In this document: positions 21,807-22,434 of the stretch, one piece after another
How positions within the stretch are numbered: position 1 is the first letter of the stretch
Layout: every line of letters starts with the position of its first letter
Source: a virus
Direction: 5' to 3' (one strand)
Length of the DNA stretch: 22,434 nucleotides
IMG/VR virus record: IMGVR_UViG_3300033388_004058
Coordinates: 1 to 22,434 of that record
Notes under the pieces: model-generated
Seen by the model: only the letters and a program-made list of their open reading frames with translations
What the model was told of the DNA's origin: nothing
Databases searched by the model: none
Position numbers and translations under genes: made by a program

Positions 21807-22433
21807 TTATATGTAAATTATTTCCATTTCATCATCAGTATCAATAATATGTTTATTTGTTAACCAAACAACTGTAGTACCACCAGTTATATTATAATCT
21901 GAATTGTATCTTTGTTTCACACCATTAACATATAATGAAGTTTTTTCATTACTTATTGGTGCTAAAGGTAAGACATTGAACAGTGTTTGATTCGTTGTTG
22001 ATGCGGTAAAAAACACATTAATTTGTGTTAAATTAACTGCGGTAAAAAACACATTAATTTGTGTTAAATTAACCACACTACCACCAGAATAAATTAAATA
22101 ATCCCCATCTGTTGGGTTAGTCACAACTGTATCCGTTAACCCACTAAATGTCCCACTACTACCAGAAAAACCTAATTCAGTCCAATCAGATATTGTACCA
22201 GTCCAAGGTTCTGGATTTAATTTATAATATTGCGCACCATCATTCACACCAACAAACATACCTGCACGTCTTCTAAGATTAGGGATACTATTTAAAGCTG
22301 ATGTACCACCACTTAAATTCCTTAACCCATCAATACCATATAATGTATCAATTACTGCGTATGTATCATTCGTATCCGTTGGAGAAATAAACCCCGTTAT
22401 CTTAACACCACCTAAAGGTCCAAAATCACCCAT
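21807..22433 (-). CDS. Fibre/adaptor protein with in-frame tandem duplication (208 aa; start at window edge)
   Basis: A beta-rich virion protein. GGVKITGFISPTDTNDTYAVIDTLYGIDGLRNL at the start (in pieces) and MFVGVNDGAQYYKLNP followed by TISDWTELG resemble adaptor domains at the N-terminus of fibre proteins. FSGLTDTVVTNPTDGDYLIYSGG is the common fibre motif for a linker strand. Residues 121-132 and 133-144 are identical copies of VNLTQINVFFTA. The end, EKTSLYVNGVKQRYNSDYNITGG then DDEMEIIYI, is a frequent fibre C-terminal domain. The ATG at 22433 is one base from the window end, so its ribosome-binding context is unseen and a start further upstream cannot be excluded. It is 25 bases upstream of the adhesin gene. 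Confidence 0.75.
   Translation of the reverse strand: MGDFGPLGGVKITGFISPTDTNDTYAVIDTLYGIDGLRNLSGGTSALNSIPNLRRRAGMFVGVNDGAQYYKLNPEPWTGTISDWTELGFSGSSGTFSGLTDTVVTNPTDGDYLIYSGGSVVNLTQINVFFTAVNLTQINVFFTASTTNQTLFNVLPLAPISNEKTSLYVNGVKQRYNSDYNITGGTTVVWLTNKHIIDTDDEMEIIYI
22003..22074. repeat. 36-bp near-perfect tandem duplication, in frame
   Basis: Two adjacent 36-base copies (22003-22038 and 22039-22074) differ only at the last base. Each encodes VNLTQINVFFTA on the minus strand, so the frame is kept. Near identity points to a recent slippage or recombination event in a fibre gene. Confidence 0.93.
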
Positions 22434-22434
22434 A

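Overview
The window is a strongly AT-rich piece of a tailed double-stranded DNA phage genome, most likely a large virus with T4-like features. Reasons: a family-B DNA polymerase, a SNF2-type helicase, a phage glutaredoxin, several neck/tail-type virion proteins and a long run of tail-fibre and receptor-binding genes, packed with 1-11 base overlaps and almost no intergenic space. No tRNA, rRNA, CRISPR, insertion sequence or integrase is visible. Most starts lack a Shine-Dalgarno sequence and sit in an A/T-rich context, and one fibre-cluster protein looks like surface proteins common in Bacteroidota. A Bacteroidota (flavobacterium-like) host is therefore my best inference, not a demonstrated fact.

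Layout. Positions 1-6981, all on the minus strand and read right to left: two putative neck/tail proteins (6981-6463, and 6448-5411 with a distant gp15-like look), a small fibre-like protein (5414-5019), a 530-residue fibre protein (4987-3395) ending in a rho-independent terminator (3319-3346), then two paralogous fibre proteins with C1q/TNF-like jelly-roll domains (3196-2369 and 2369-1044), an unrecognised 253-residue protein (1019-258) and a gene that runs off the left edge (258-1). Positions 6982-7150 form a divergent intergenic region. Positions 7151-11572 are on the plus strand: a SNF2 helicase interrupted by an intein, a glutaredoxin overlapping it by 11 bases, and a glycine-rich virion structural protein. 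A bidirectional terminator (11577-11612) separates this from the minus-strand block 11616-22433: DNA polymerase (15416-11616), a BppU-like domain protein, a sulfotransferase, two small unknown proteins, a Bacteroidota-surface-like domain protein, and four fibre/adhesin proteins that include a 757-residue YadA-like beta-roll protein.

How the genes fit together. The polymerase and helicase serve replication and repair and the glutaredoxin probably serves nucleotide reduction. Nearly everything else builds the distal tail and the host-recognition apparatus. The fibre genes share short modules (VTGGT strands, GDGSNLSG, a KQL-containing N-terminus, GE-x3-NT-x-DG N-termini) and repeats, which suggests a locus that evolves by module shuffling and repeat expansion. 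The sulfotransferase embedded in it may modify a glycan or protein at the phage-host interface.

Most interesting observations: (1) the helicase Walker A motif is split by a 346-residue LAGLIDADG intein that starts with Ala and carries the Trp-Cys-Thr triplet of class 3 inteins, with leucine codon use unlike its host gene; (2) the DNA polymerase has a long C-terminal extension with two cysteine clusters and a clamp-peptide-like tail; (3) a sulfotransferase sits in the adhesin cluster; (4) there is a fresh 36-bp in-frame tandem duplication in a fibre gene and a 210-bp-spaced block repeat in another; (5) several perfect palindromes or hairpins lie in leaders. I cannot claim any wholly new system from sequence alone.
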